From positions 175,620-239,619 of the forward strand of contig NZ_JAUOZU010000009.1 in the NCBI RefSeq assembly GCF_030551875.1: DNA of 64,000 nucleotides. The letters are read 5' to 3'. Below, piece by piece: positions 55,482 to 64,000 of this stretch. The notes under the pieces are model-generated. The model did no database searches and was not told the origin of the DNA. It was given only the letters and a program-made list of their open reading frames with translations. The stretch comes from Fluviirhizobium alvei. GTDB taxonomy: Bacteria; Pseudomonadota; Alphaproteobacteria; Rhizobiales; Rhizobiaceae. The translations under genes and the position numbers were made by a program. Every line of letters starts with the position of its first letter. Position 1 is the stretch's first letter.

Positions 55482-55966
55482 CGGCTATATTCGTGTCCGG
55501 GATGGCGTTGCTGGCGATCCAGTCTGCATTTATTGCTGTCTATGACTTCAGGACGCAGACCATACCGGATCTGGCCAATCTGATGCTGGCCGGTTCCGGT
55601 ATTCTGGTGCAGTTGCAGCGTCCGGTACCGTTTATAGCGATCATGATCAGCATGTTCGCCTTCTTCCTGTTTTTCTGGAGTATCCGGACGCTGCATTGGC
55701 GCCTTACAGGGCGCATTGGCCTCGGGCTGGGGGATGTGAAGATGGCTGCCGCAGCAGGGGCATGGCTGCCAATCAGCGCACTTCCGGGTTTCATCGGAAT
55801 GGCTGCCGGAACGGCTCTGGTCGCCGCGTTTGCTATGTCTTTATCAACGCGTTCCATTCAACTGACGCGCCGTATCCCCTTCGGCCCATTCCTCGCACTC
55901 GCGCTGATCTGCTGCTGGGTGCTCGATATGGCCACAACCGGCTGGGAGCCCATCTATGGATTTTGA
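55478..55966 (+). CDS. gspO: Prepilin peptidase (A24 family)
   Basis: A 162-residue membrane protein with the two catalytic aspartates of A24 peptidases: in AVYDFRTQTIPD (about residue 22) and GLGDVKMAAAAGAW (about 87). The N-terminal methyltransferase domain of full GspO is absent, so this is a minimal TadV/CpaA-size enzyme. It would process the pseudopilins encoded downstream. It overlaps both neighbours. Confidence 0.92.
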   Translation: MTAIFVSGMALLAIQSAFIAVYDFRTQTIPDLANLMLAGSGILVQLQRPVPFIAIMISMFAFFLFFWSIRTLHWRLTGRIGLGLGDVKMAAAAGAWLPISALPGFIGMAAGTALVAAFAMSLSTRSIQLTRRIPFGPFLALALICCWVLDMATTGWEPIYGF

Positions 55967-56411
55967 ACAGCGAGAACGGGACATCCAGAGAGCGGGAAGG
56001 CGGGCAACGGATGCAGAGGCCGGTTTCTCGCTGGTTGAACTCCTCGTCGTCCTGGCGATCATCGGCCTCTTGTCGGCGCTGGTCGCCCCCCGGGTGTTGA
56101 ACTATCTGTCGACCGCTAAGGTCGAGACGGCAAAGATTCAGATCAAGAATCTGCAAAGCGCATTGGAACTTTTCTACATCGACGCTGGACGTTACCCAAC
56201 CAATGACGAGGGTTTGAGTGCGCTGGCTAAGAAACCCGCCGATGTTACAGCTTGGAGCGGCCCCTACCTCAAGGACGCGGATATGCTCAAGGACCCCTGG
56301 GGTAATGCCTTTCTCTATAGCGCGCCGGAAGATGGTGGAGAGGCGCTTGTCAAATCTCTCGGACGTGACGGTCGGGAGGGGGGAAGCGAGCTCGACGAGG
56401 ACTTGCCCTAA
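55956..56411 (+). CDS. gspG: T2SS major pseudopilin
   Basis: A 151-residue prepilin with cleavage site G|FSLVELLVVLAIIGLLSAL (Gly at 23, Glu at +5) and the GspG C-terminal part (TAKIQIKNLQSALELFYIDA, GRYPTNDEGLSAL, DPWGNAFLY) including calcium-site acidic residues. A longer than usual 22-residue leader. It follows the peptidase gene that would process it. Confidence 0.95.
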   Translation: MDFEQRERDIQRAGRRATDAEAGFSLVELLVVLAIIGLLSALVAPRVLNYLSTAKVETAKIQIKNLQSALELFYIDAGRYPTNDEGLSALAKKPADVTAWSGPYLKDADMLKDPWGNAFLYSAPEDGGEALVKSLGRDGREGGSELDEDLP

Positions 56412-57469
56412 TGGCAGAGCTTGCGATCGGCAGACCAGCGCCGCCGCCCATCTGGTTGGAGGCTTTGGCCTGGTTTGGCAGTCAGATAAGTGCTCTGGTG
56501 AGGCTTGATCGAACGACGGTCGATCGTTCCAATCCTGGGGAAAGACTGCCGACGATCCGGATTGCGCGGAATGGTGTGACGCTCGGCGTTTCCCAGTCTC
56601 ATCCTGACGGCGCTTTGGCGGGATCGCTGCAGGATGCGCTTCAATCGTTGAAATCGGACCACGTGAAAAACGTCGCGCTTTACCTTGAGGAAGACCGGTA
56701 CCTCAAGCGCAGTCTTTCAGCGCAGCGACTGCCTTTTGCCACCGCTCAACGTATGGCGGAGTTGGATGTTGCAGCGAATACGCCCTTTGCTCTGGAGGAT
56801 GTCTATATCTTCTTCCCCTCGCGTTTTGGTGAGGGGGGCACCGCCTATTTCCTGGTTGCAAAAAAAATCCTGAATCCAGTCCTTCAGGAGGTTTTGGATC
56901 ACAGAATTTCGATCAGTTCGGTCCTGTTTGCGGTTGGAGACCGGACCGAAGCGCTGAATTCCTACACATTGAATTCAATGTTCTTTCGGAAGCGGATGAG
57001 ATCGAAGCTTGTGCTTCAGTTCGCCTTCTATGCCGCCGTTCTAACCCTGATGCTATTTCCGATAATCAAGACATATCAGGCGATGATCGAAAGCCTGGAC
57101 AACGTGACTGCCCAAGTGGAGGCGCTCAAGCCAAAGGCTATAGAAGCTCGACGAAAATTCAAACAAAGAGACGAACTGCTTTCGAACTTCAAGTCATTCA
57201 CCAACAGGAAAAATGCCTATGAACCAGTCGTGCGTACAGTCGAGACTTTGAGCGCATTGCTTGACGACGGAACCTATCTGATCAGCCTGGCGGTAAATGG
57301 CAACAAGGTAAGCATAAGGGGTTACTCCGGGTCTGCCGCTGGCATTGTTCCCGAACTGAGCGGAAATGGGTACTTCAAGTCCGTTCGATCGACGTCGGCG
57401 TTTTTGAAGGTCCCGGGTCGCGACGGAGAACAATTCAGCTTTGAGCTTGAGGTTTCCGATGGTCGCTGA
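56411..57469 (+). CDS. gspL: T2SS assembly protein GspL-like
   Basis: A 352-residue bitopic protein: a cytoplasmic part (1-198), one membrane segment (about 200-219, VLQFAFYAAVLTLMLFPIIK), a coiled-coil stretch (225-260) and a small periplasmic PilN/GspL-like domain. It would recruit the GspE ATPase. Its start shares the last base of the gspG stop codon. The sequence is diverged, so the call rests on topology and position between gspG and gspM. Confidence 0.8.
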   Translation: MAELAIGRPAPPPIWLEALAWFGSQISALVRLDRTTVDRSNPGERLPTIRIARNGVTLGVSQSHPDGALAGSLQDALQSLKSDHVKNVALYLEEDRYLKRSLSAQRLPFATAQRMAELDVAANTPFALEDVYIFFPSRFGEGGTAYFLVAKKILNPVLQEVLDHRISISSVLFAVGDRTEALNSYTLNSMFFRKRMRSKLVLQFAFYAAVLTLMLFPIIKTYQAMIESLDNVTAQVEALKPKAIEARRKFKQRDELLSNFKSFTNRKNAYEPVVRTVETLSALLDDGTYLISLAVNGNKVSIRGYSGSAAGIVPELSGNGYFKSVRSTSAFLKVPGRDGEQFSFELEVSDGR

Positions 57470-58046
57470 ACTGATGGCGCGATTGTTCAGTACATCACAA
57501 CGGTTCCAACGCAATCTGGCGCTGTCCATTTCGCTGGCGCTTTGCCTGGCTGCTTTCATGTTGGTCTGGGGCGGTGTTTCGCTTCTGTCACGTACCTACG
57601 ACGAGCTTCAGGACGCTAGAGTTCAGCTCGGAAATCTTCAGCGATTGGATGCGGCGGCCAATGCGCTCAATCAGGCTACGCTTTCTGATGGCAATGAAAG
57701 AGTCCAGGATTTCTTCACCGGTGCCAACAGCGATGTCGTCGGCGCGAAACTCCAGGCGTGGTTACAGGAAACGGTCGATGAACTCGGCGGTCAACTGGCG
57801 TCTTCCGAGGTCGTTAACATGAGTTCGAAAAACACGGTCTCCGTCGCTGCAGACATAGAGGGTTCGTGGAAATCGCTCCAGAATCTGCTGGTCAGAATTG
57901 AGACCTCACGGCCGGCTCTATTCGTCGAGAATCTGAACATTGTCTCAAACGACTATGACGACAGAGCCGGGGAGCCGAGCTTGAACATGCATATTGTGTT
58001 TTCCGGAATCCGCAATCCGGTGGCAGATGCAAAAGAGGGCTCATGA
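57459..58046 (+). CDS. gspM: T2SS assembly protein GspM-like
   Basis: A 195-residue protein with an N-terminal membrane segment (about 18-42, ALSISLALCLAAFMLVWGGV), a coiled coil and a ferredoxin-like periplasmic domain, the GspM topology. GAGG lies 8 bases before the ATG at 57459, which is inside the end of gspL. Confidence 0.8.
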   Translation: MVAELMARLFSTSQRFQRNLALSISLALCLAAFMLVWGGVSLLSRTYDELQDARVQLGNLQRLDAAANALNQATLSDGNERVQDFFTGANSDVVGAKLQAWLQETVDELGGQLASSEVVNMSSKNTVSVAADIEGSWKSLQNLLVRIETSRPALFVENLNIVSNDYDDRAGEPSLNMHIVFSGIRNPVADAKEGS

Positions 58047-58573
58047 TCGGATGGTTCAAATCGATCCTGGTTCTCCTGTGTCTGGGTGGCATCTCAGCCC
58101 TCGGTCTGTTTGTGACGTTTGAGACGACACCGCTTGCGCCTGAACACCGGTCATCGGAGGAACCGAAAGTCAAAGCAGCTCTCTCGGACACAAGCTCTGT
58201 TTTGCGCGACGAAGAGTTTGGGGCGACCTTTGGGCGTCCGCTGTTCAGCCCAAGCCGACGCCCCTATGTTGCGCCGGAGGTGGTCGCTCCGGTTGTTGAT
58301 GAAGCCTCCGAACAAGAGCCGGAAGAGAACATCGAACGACCCCGCAATCTTCGCCTGTTGGGTGTTGCATCGCAGGGCAGCGGGTTTGTCATTCTGATCA
58401 CGAATCGCGAAACGGGTGAAACCCGATGGTTGAAGCCCGGGGATGAATTTAACGGATGGCGCCTCGACAAAGCCTCCATGGATCACGCCGAGTTTTCGTG
58501 TCTTGGCGCAAAGCGAGACAATTGCTCCTATCCGCTCAGTCTTTACGAGGCGACAAATGCTGAGCAAAGGTAA
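58043..58573 (+). CDS. gspN: T2SS GspN/GspC-like linker protein
   Basis: A 176-residue protein with an N-terminal membrane helix (about 8-28), the GspC/PilP-type motif FGRPLFSPSRRP (about 63-74), an acidic proline-rich linker and a small beta homology-region domain (RNLRLLGVASQGSGFVILI). It likely bridges the inner-membrane platform and the secretin. No separate gspC is present, so it probably fills that role. Confidence 0.78.
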   Translation: MIGWFKSILVLLCLGGISALGLFVTFETTPLAPEHRSSEEPKVKAALSDTSSVLRDEEFGATFGRPLFSPSRRPYVAPEVVAPVVDEASEQEPEENIERPRNLRLLGVASQGSGFVILITNRETGETRWLKPGDEFNGWRLDKASMDHAEFSCLGAKRDNCSYPLSLYEATNAEQR

Positions 58574-59444
58574 CTCTCGTGACGGCTATGTCATGATCGC
58601 GGTTGTGGCGTTTTCTCTTTTCCTGATCCCGGTCATCATTGGTTTCACACGCTCGATCCAGTCTGCCAGCCACCAATCGCGCGCCAGCATTGACAAAAGT
58701 CGCTTGGAGTTTCTCGCACTTGGTTTGAGCGATGCGGTTGCTTACCGGGCTGCGTTTGACCGAACGCATGAGGAGAAATATCCGGGCAATAAGGCCAACT
58801 GCCGATATGGAAATGATCTGGTGATCTTTTCAGTCGAGGAGCATAGCGGAAAAATCGATATCAATCACGCCGGCTCCGCGTTGCTGATGGCGGGATTCCG
58901 GGCGATGGGCTTTGGCGAGCCGGAGGCCGGGTTTCTTCAGGGCTACGTTGAAAGCTATCGGAGTGGGCAATCCACGGCCGAGAGCAACCTGTCGCAGGCG
59001 GAGCTCTCGAGACTCAAGGGAGCGCCATTTGAAAATGTCGAAGAGCTGAATGATATCTTTTATGTCAAAGGTTTCTCGCCCGGCAAATTGCCTTCTTTCT
59101 TCTCCGCCTATCGCAGATCCAGGCTCGTAAACATCAACGCGGCACAGCCCGAGTTGCGTGACTTCATTTTGTCCGATCAATCCTTGGCAGAAAATGCAAT
59201 TGAACAAGACGATGAAGGAGAACCATTCGATGTGCTGATCAATGTAAAAATGTCTGGCAAAGACGGCGTTACTCTAAGAAACACCTATCGAAACGATCAT
59301 GGCGACATCAGATTGCTCGTTTCGACGGTCGGCGCGACAGGTGCCGAAACTTTAGGTACGAAGGCGCCCGTCGAAAATCGCGTGCCTTTGCCGGAGTGCA
59401 TGGCTCTTCTCGGGTTCGGATCGGGATTGCCGAAAAATGACTAA
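58557..59444 (+). CDS. gspK: T2SS minor pseudopilin GspK
   Basis: A 295-residue protein starting with a pseudopilin-like helix (GYVMIAVVAFSLFLIPVIIGF) that lacks Glu at +5, typical of GspK, then the large SAM-like/alpha domain (KIDINHAGSALLMAGF; FENVEELNDIFYV; LVNINAAQPELRDFIL). It caps the pseudopilus. It overlaps both neighbours. Confidence 0.9.
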   Translation: MLSKGNSRDGYVMIAVVAFSLFLIPVIIGFTRSIQSASHQSRASIDKSRLEFLALGLSDAVAYRAAFDRTHEEKYPGNKANCRYGNDLVIFSVEEHSGKIDINHAGSALLMAGFRAMGFGEPEAGFLQGYVESYRSGQSTAESNLSQAELSRLKGAPFENVEELNDIFYVKGFSPGKLPSFFSAYRRSRLVNINAAQPELRDFILSDQSLAENAIEQDDEGEPFDVLINVKMSGKDGVTLRNTYRNDHGDIRLLVSTVGATGAETLGTKAPVENRVPLPECMALLGFGSGLPKND

Positions 59445-61074
59445 GGACCCGGGCTTTTCCGTGGACGGGATGTTGGCCTATCTCGTTGCGAATGGATCAA
59501 TGAGCGCTGAAGGCGCCCAGCGTGTGAAAGCCGTCATCAAGGCGACCAATCAGGCTGTCGACATCGTGATCACGGAACTTGGTCTGATGAAGGAAGATGC
59601 CTTCCTGAAGCAAAGCTCAGACTTTCTCGGATTGCCATTGTTGGAAGATTTTGATGCGGACCATTTGGCTTCGCTCGTAAAGACGATCGGAATCGATTTC
59701 GCTACCGACAATGCTATCTTCCCGATTGCCCGGGATGATGACGGGCTGACGCTCGCGACCGCCAATCCGTTCGATCTGGATGCCTTTGCGGCCACTCGCT
59801 ATTTCTTTGATTGCCCGGTCCAAACTGTCCTGGCGTCACGAGCCAAACTCAAGGAACTGGAAGAGGTTGCTCGTCTTCATCTGACTCGCCACGATGCCGA
59901 TCCTTCAGTTGGCGGTGAGGCCGAGGAGGCGCACAGCGATGACCTTGAACGGTTGCAGGATATCGCGCTCTCTGCTCCGGTCGTCAGCCTGGTAAATCGC
60001 ATCATACAAAGAGCGCTCGAAGAAAATGCGACCGATATCCATATCGAGCCGCTGGAGGAACGCGTTCAAATCCGCTTTCGGCGGGATGGGATCTTGCGGG
60101 TCGCTGAAACGGCACCGAAACTCATGCATGCCGGCATTGTTTCACGCATCAAAATTCTCTCCAGATTGAACATTGTCGAACGACGTCTGCCGCAAGATGG
60201 GCGAATGCGGTTGTCGATACGGGGCGAGGAAATTGATTTTCGTGTTTCGGTGGTCCCCAGCGCTCATGGCGAAACGCTGGCGCTGAGACTCCTCAGAAAG
60301 AACGGTGTTTCCCTCGAACTTGCGTCTTTGGGATATGATGAGCCATCCCGGCGCCAGATCGAGAGTTTTGCAAAAATGTCGAATGGTGTTTTTGTTATCA
60401 CCGGTCCGACGGGGAGCGGCAAGACAACGACACTTTATGCGCTGGTTTCGCTCATAAACCGCCCAGACATCAAGATCTTCACTGTCGAGGACCCGGTTGA
60501 ATACCGGATCGAAGGCATTACCCAGTTACAGGTCGAAGCCGCACTTGGTCTCGATTTTGCGACAGCGTTGCGTTCGATCCTCCGACAGGATCCGGATGTT
60601 ATCCTTGTTGGAGAAATTCGTGACCAGGAGACCGCCCAGATCGCCATGCGAGCAGCATTGACTGGCCATCTGGTGCTGACAACACTTCATACCAACAGTG
60701 CTGCAGGAGCTTTGACGCGTCTGATCGACATGGGCATCGAGCCCTATCTGATTGGCGCGACGGTGCGGGGTGTTCTCGCGCAGCGCCTGGTGCGCACCTA
60801 TTGCACATCATGCCGCGGGACAGAGCCGCAACCAACCTGTCCAGATTGTCGTGGGTCCGGCTATTCGGGCCGCACGGTCATCCATGAGCTTCTCACTGTT
60901 GATGAGACTGTGGCATCGATGGTCACCTCCGAGGCTACTGAGGCGGAAATCGCAGCCTCGTGCAAGAGAGCCGGATTTGTGACGCTCGCGGAATGCGGAA
61001 AAAGCCTGGTTGAAAAGGGGAAAACCTCGATTGAAGAGCTGGCGAGAGTGCTTGGAAGCGGGGTTTCTTCGTGA
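59437..61074 (+). CDS. gspE: T2SS ATPase
   Basis: A 545-residue secretion ATPase. N-terminal N1E-like domain (1-150), catalytic domain with Walker A GPTGSGKTTT (about 324-333), Asp box IFTVEDPVEYR, Walker B VILVGEIRDQETAQ, His box LTTLHTNSAAGAL and a zinc-binding CxxC pair (CTSC and CPDC, about 453-470). It powers pseudopilus assembly from the cytoplasm. Confidence 0.96.
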   Translation: MTKDPGFSVDGMLAYLVANGSMSAEGAQRVKAVIKATNQAVDIVITELGLMKEDAFLKQSSDFLGLPLLEDFDADHLASLVKTIGIDFATDNAIFPIARDDDGLTLATANPFDLDAFAATRYFFDCPVQTVLASRAKLKELEEVARLHLTRHDADPSVGGEAEEAHSDDLERLQDIALSAPVVSLVNRIIQRALEENATDIHIEPLEERVQIRFRRDGILRVAETAPKLMHAGIVSRIKILSRLNIVERRLPQDGRMRLSIRGEEIDFRVSVVPSAHGETLALRLLRKNGVSLELASLGYDEPSRRQIESFAKMSNGVFVITGPTGSGKTTTLYALVSLINRPDIKIFTVEDPVEYRIEGITQLQVEAALGLDFATALRSILRQDPDVILVGEIRDQETAQIAMRAALTGHLVLTTLHTNSAAGALTRLIDMGIEPYLIGATVRGVLAQRLVRTYCTSCRGTEPQPTCPDCRGSGYSGRTVIHELLTVDETVASMVTSEATEAEIAASCKRAGFVTLAECGKSLVEKGKTSIEELARVLGSGVSS

Positions 61075-62276
61075 CCCAGTTTCATTATCGCGCAGTGAAA
61101 GATGGCAGGAAGGTCGATGGTGCTATCGAAGCCGGGTCGGTGAATGAAGCCGGGCGAAAACTGGCGAAAGCAGGGATTCACCCCTACCAGATTTCCAGTG
61201 AGCCGGACAAAGGAACCAACCTTTTTAAACAAGGTTTTCCGTCGTTCACACGTATCAAGTACGGTCAGTTTTTCTATGATCTGAGCATTTTGCTGCAGGC
61301 AGGCTTTAACATCGATGCAGCCCTGACGGCCCTCACATTCAGCGTGCGAAATGCGAGATTGATGGATGCGCTCAAGCAGATTGTTGCTGAGCTTCGTATG
61401 GGACACAGGCTTTCAACGGCATTCGCAAACGCGCCCAATTTACCCGAGAGCATAATTCCGCTGCTGGAGAGCGGTGAAAACTCCGGACGGCTGGAAAAGG
61501 TGATCTCCGCAATTGCCACGGACCTCCTGGAGCAGGAAGCCCGTCGTGCTGCTCTTTGGGGGGCACTTGCCTATCCCTTGTTCCTCCTCGCCGCCATGGT
61601 GATGGCCATTTTTATGGTGACATTCTATCTGGTGCCTTCCCTCTCGCCGATCTTCGACAATGCGGAAGAAAAAAAGCCGTTCCTTCTGGTTTTCCTGTCA
61701 GCAATCAACAATGCGGTGAGAAGCAATTTTGATTTGATCTTCATAGCATCGGCCCTGATCATAGCGGTACTGGTCATGGCGGTTCGACGACCCACCTTTA
61801 GGGCACGTTGGTCCGGAATGATCGGCAGGCTTCCATACTTTGGGGCTATACGGCGCCAACAGGCATTAGCCAGATATTTACAGGCCGCAGGCCTCCTGAC
61901 TGCCAATGGTGTACCGTTCAGTCAGGCTTTGAGCCTTGCGGTTCGCGCCTGCCCTGTCGCCTATTTCCATCCTCTGTTGCAGGACGTCCGGAACCGGGTC
62001 GTCAAGGGGGAGGGCTTTTTGCAGGCTGTAAAATCGGTCCGGCTCCTCGATGATTCCACTCTGGCGCTGCTTGCTGTCGGTGAACAAGCCAATCGGTTAC
62101 CCGATATGCTCGAGCGTTCAGCAAGATTGCTGGATCGGGATGTGAAGACGAAACTGGATCGCCTCGTTAGTGTAATCTCGCCTGTGGTCACCATCGGCAT
62201 GGGCATTCTGGTTGGCGGATTGATCGTCTCCGTCATGAGCGCAATTCTCAGCATCAACGATGTGGCTCTGCAATGA
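61071..62276 (+). CDS. gspF: T2SS inner-membrane platform protein
   Basis: A 401-residue polytopic protein with two GspF domains (about 65-190 and 265-395) and three membrane segments, including YPLFLLAAMVMAIFMVTFYL. GTG start overlapping the gspE stop. Confidence 0.95.
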   Translation: MTQFHYRAVKDGRKVDGAIEAGSVNEAGRKLAKAGIHPYQISSEPDKGTNLFKQGFPSFTRIKYGQFFYDLSILLQAGFNIDAALTALTFSVRNARLMDALKQIVAELRMGHRLSTAFANAPNLPESIIPLLESGENSGRLEKVISAIATDLLEQEARRAALWGALAYPLFLLAAMVMAIFMVTFYLVPSLSPIFDNAEEKKPFLLVFLSAINNAVRSNFDLIFIASALIIAVLVMAVRRPTFRARWSGMIGRLPYFGAIRRQQALARYLQAAGLLTANGVPFSQALSLAVRACPVAYFHPLLQDVRNRVVKGEGFLQAVKSVRLLDDSTLALLAVGEQANRLPDMLERSARLLDRDVKTKLDRLVSVISPVVTIGMGILVGGLIVSVMSAILSINDVALQ

Positions 62277-62743
62277 AGCGCCCCTCACCGGAAGATCGGA
62301 ATGCCGGCTTCAGCCTCATCGAAATGGTGGTGGTTCTTGCCATAACAGCCCTCGTGTTTTCCATCGGAACGCTGAGCTTGACGGCGTTGCGGCGGCTGAA
62401 GGCGACCGATCAGTATGCATCCGAGATCACAGCCCTCATGAACGACGCTAATGCGAGGGCGCTGAATGTCGGAACCGAGCAATCTGTAACGATTGATCTT
62501 CAGAGGAAACAGTTCTTCGACAAAATCAGCCCAGTCATTGAGTTGCCGGCCGCATTTGGGCTCACAGTGAAGCTGGGAAAAGAAACGATCACGGACACGC
62601 GTCTGCTTCAAGTCTATTTTTTGCCAGACGGTACCTCCTCCGGCGTTGAAATAGCGCTGAGCGGCCCTGACGGTCGAAGCGTAACCGTCGTGACCAATTG
62701 GTTGACGGGACTAAGCCAACGGTCGCTCAGCCATGGCGAATAG
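62273..62743 (+). CDS. gspH: T2SS minor pseudopilin GspH
   Basis: A 156-residue prepilin, G|FSLIEMVVVLAITALVF cleavage site after residue 13, with a beta-rich GspH C-terminal domain (ATDQYASEITALMNDANARAL). It overlaps gspF and gspI. Confidence 0.92.
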   Translation: MKRPSPEDRNAGFSLIEMVVVLAITALVFSIGTLSLTALRRLKATDQYASEITALMNDANARALNVGTEQSVTIDLQRKQFFDKISPVIELPAAFGLTVKLGKETITDTRLLQVYFLPDGTSSGVEIALSGPDGRSVTVVTNWLTGLSQRSLSHGE

Positions 62744-63101
62744 GGAAGCTGGCTTTACATTGATCGAGACGATCGTTGCATTTGTGATCTTGTCGCTGGT
62801 CCTTGGGGCGACGAGCGTTTCGGTTGGCTATGCGATGAAAATGTTCCGCCGCGCGCAAGACTTGCGTATCGCCGAGCAACTGGCCCAAAGGCTGATTGCC
62901 GAACACTTTGTTCGGACCGCAGGACCCGAGAAAACCGAACGCGGAACAGATGGAAAGCTGGTATGGGCCATCCGGCGAGTGGATGTTTCTGCAGCCAAAG
63001 ATCAGCCAACAAAGCTCATCTCCTTTCGGCTGGATGTGTCTGATAAGTCCGGTCGGGCTCTGGTGCAATATCAGAGCTATTACATCTCGGCTCCCCAATG
63101 A
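62733..63101 (+). CDS. gspI: T2SS minor pseudopilin GspI
   Basis: A 122-residue prepilin with G|FTLIETIVAFVILSLVLGA after residue 7 and the short GspI domain. With GspJ and GspK it forms the pseudopilus tip. Confidence 0.92.
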   Translation: MANREAGFTLIETIVAFVILSLVLGATSVSVGYAMKMFRRAQDLRIAEQLAQRLIAEHFVRTAGPEKTERGTDGKLVWAIRRVDVSAAKDQPTKLISFRLDVSDKSGRALVQYQSYYISAPQ

Positions 63102-63787
63102 ACGCGCTGAAGACCGACAATCGGTTCCTATCATCGACACTTGGTCTTACGCGTTCCGGGAGGTCCCAACAGGATCTGGATGAGAGCCGTCCGGTAGCAA
63201 AGGCGACTGCAGATGGTTTCACGCTTATCGAGATCTTGATCGTTCTTGCATTGACGTCGGTGATGGCAGGCCTGGTATTTGCAATGATGATCCAGATGCG
63301 CCCGATCGTCGCGATTGAGCAGCGGGCGCAGGCGCAGAACAGGCTCGAACGCGTCGCCGATGTAATCATGGCGGATGTCCGCAATGCACTGACACTTCCA
63401 TCAATCGAAGGTGACAGGCGCGCGCTCCTGTTTGGAGGACCACATCACATAGCCTTCGTTTCTATCGTGCCCACTGGCTTCAAGGCACGGGGCTTGCGCC
63501 AGGTGCGCTATGAGATGGAAGCCGGGGGGGATTTGGTCCGTTCAATAGCGCCGCGTCGGGTTTCCGGAGCAAAGGACGCAAGCACCGTCCAACGAGATAT
63601 CTTGCTGTCCTCTGTGGCCGGGATGCGGCTTCGCTATCTTGTCCGCAAGAGCAACAACGAAATTGAATGGCTCGACGACTGGAAGGCTGAGGATCGCTTG
63701 CCTGATGCTGTCGTATTGCAGATATCGGCTAAAGAAAACGGAAACCTATTCCGAGCGGGTGCAGTTGTTTGGAGGCCGGCTCGTTAA
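63098..63787 (+). CDS. gspJ: T2SS minor pseudopilin GspJ
   Basis: A 229-residue prepilin with an unusually long leader (about 39 residues) before G|FTLIEILIVLALTSVMAG, then the GspJ domain. It is the last recognised gene of the operon; an IS630-type remnant follows within 80 bases. Confidence 0.9.
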   Translation: MNALKTDNRFLSSTLGLTRSGRSQQDLDESRPVAKATADGFTLIEILIVLALTSVMAGLVFAMMIQMRPIVAIEQRAQAQNRLERVADVIMADVRNALTLPSIEGDRRALLFGGPHHIAFVSIVPTGFKARGLRQVRYEMEAGGDLVRSIAPRRVSGAKDASTVQRDILLSSVAGMRLRYLVRKSNNEIEWLDDWKAEDRLPDAVVLQISAKENGNLFRAGAVVWRPAR

Positions 63788-63799
63788 TACCAGCGCTCA

Positions 63800-63940
63800 T
63801 TGAAATTGACTCACGGGATTCCGATTTCGGGCAAATCATGATTCAACATGGCGGAAGGAGATTTCGCCATGGGAACAGCGCTTGATATTCGCCGAGACTA
63901 CACGGCTGCGGACTTGCGACGGCTAGAGTATCCGTTTTGA
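63800..63940 (+). mobile_element. IS630-type insertion element remnant
   Basis: The stretch contains the characteristic left-end context of IS630-family elements of rhizobia (GATTCAACATGGCGGAAGGA-like, then a start codon) and a 23-codon truncated transposase start (63869-63940) reading MGTALDIRRDYTAADLRRLE, which matches the N-terminus of such transposases before an in-frame stop. The rest of the element is not visible in the remaining 60 bases. Boundaries are approximate. Confidence 0.6.
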
Positions 63941-64000
63941 TCAAGGGTGTCTTGGCTCCCATTTTTGATTTTTCCGGAGCAACGCGTTTGCGAGGACGAT

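Overview
The window reads as a chromosomal segment of an alphaproteobacterium of the Rhizobiales, most likely Rhizobiaceae. The evidence is the lnt - XRE regulator (PraR/PhrR type) - metK - trmB gene order, a complete PhyR/NepR/EcfG general stress response (GSR) locus with GGAAC-N16/17-CGTT promoters, and the overall gene content. Core loci alternate with accessory cargo.

Layout. (1) 41-2395: a glycine-rich, cadherin-like/RTX secreted protein. (2) 2642-8385: a conserved minus-strand block (lnt, praR-like, a small conserved gene, metK, trmB). Downstream of trmB lies a second, nearly identical copy of the trmB 3' end, and the two copies flank a DUF4291 gene. (3) 8640-13429: GDP-mannose synthesis (manC), polyphosphate kinase 2, an AraC regulator divergent from an Fsr-like MFS exporter. 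(4) 13512-23820: the GSR region. It holds an AI-2E-family membrane protein operon with a CHASE3 histidine kinase, a single-domain response regulator and a REC-HWE kinase; ecfG-nepR; several small envelope/stress proteins; phyR; and a second HWE-like kinase. Six perfect EcfG-type promoter motifs lie in 9.3 kb. One of them has no coding sequence behind it and instead precedes a three-hairpin, terminator-ended stretch, a candidate stress-induced sRNA. (5) 23991-35309: a ten-gene minus-strand catabolic/transport operon (BMP-type nucleoside ABC importer, amidohydrolase, nucleoside hydrolase-like, VOC, NIPSNAP, GMC oxidoreductase, UDG-like protein), divergent from a RutR-like TetR regulator with two palindromic operators between them.

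(6) 35612-40907: a GlxA-type AraC regulator and two RTX-type secreted proteins. Both RTX genes are preceded by the same helically phased triple direct repeat. (7) 41782-45050: accessory DNA with a hypothetical gene, a ParB-domain DNA methyltransferase and a DUF5681 gene, preceded by iteron-like repeats and a DnaA box. (8) 45221-52917: a giant SpvB/FG-GAP/RHS-repeat protein with a signal peptide that stops exactly inside the RHS core. Next comes a separate gene that carries its own signal peptide, the missing end of the RHS core and an AT-rich alpha/beta-hydrolase (GHSWG) domain, and then an AT-rich lipoprotein that is a likely immunity protein. (9) 53379-63787: a tightly packed type II secretion operon (gspD-O-G-L-M-N-K-E-F-H-I-J) directly downstream of the RHS/toxin module, ending at an IS630-type remnant.

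The most unusual combination is region 8-9: an exported RHS scaffold, a physically detached exported toxin tip, a periplasm-facing candidate immunity lipoprotein and a T2SS lie side by side on one strand. That the T2SS exports the module is inference.
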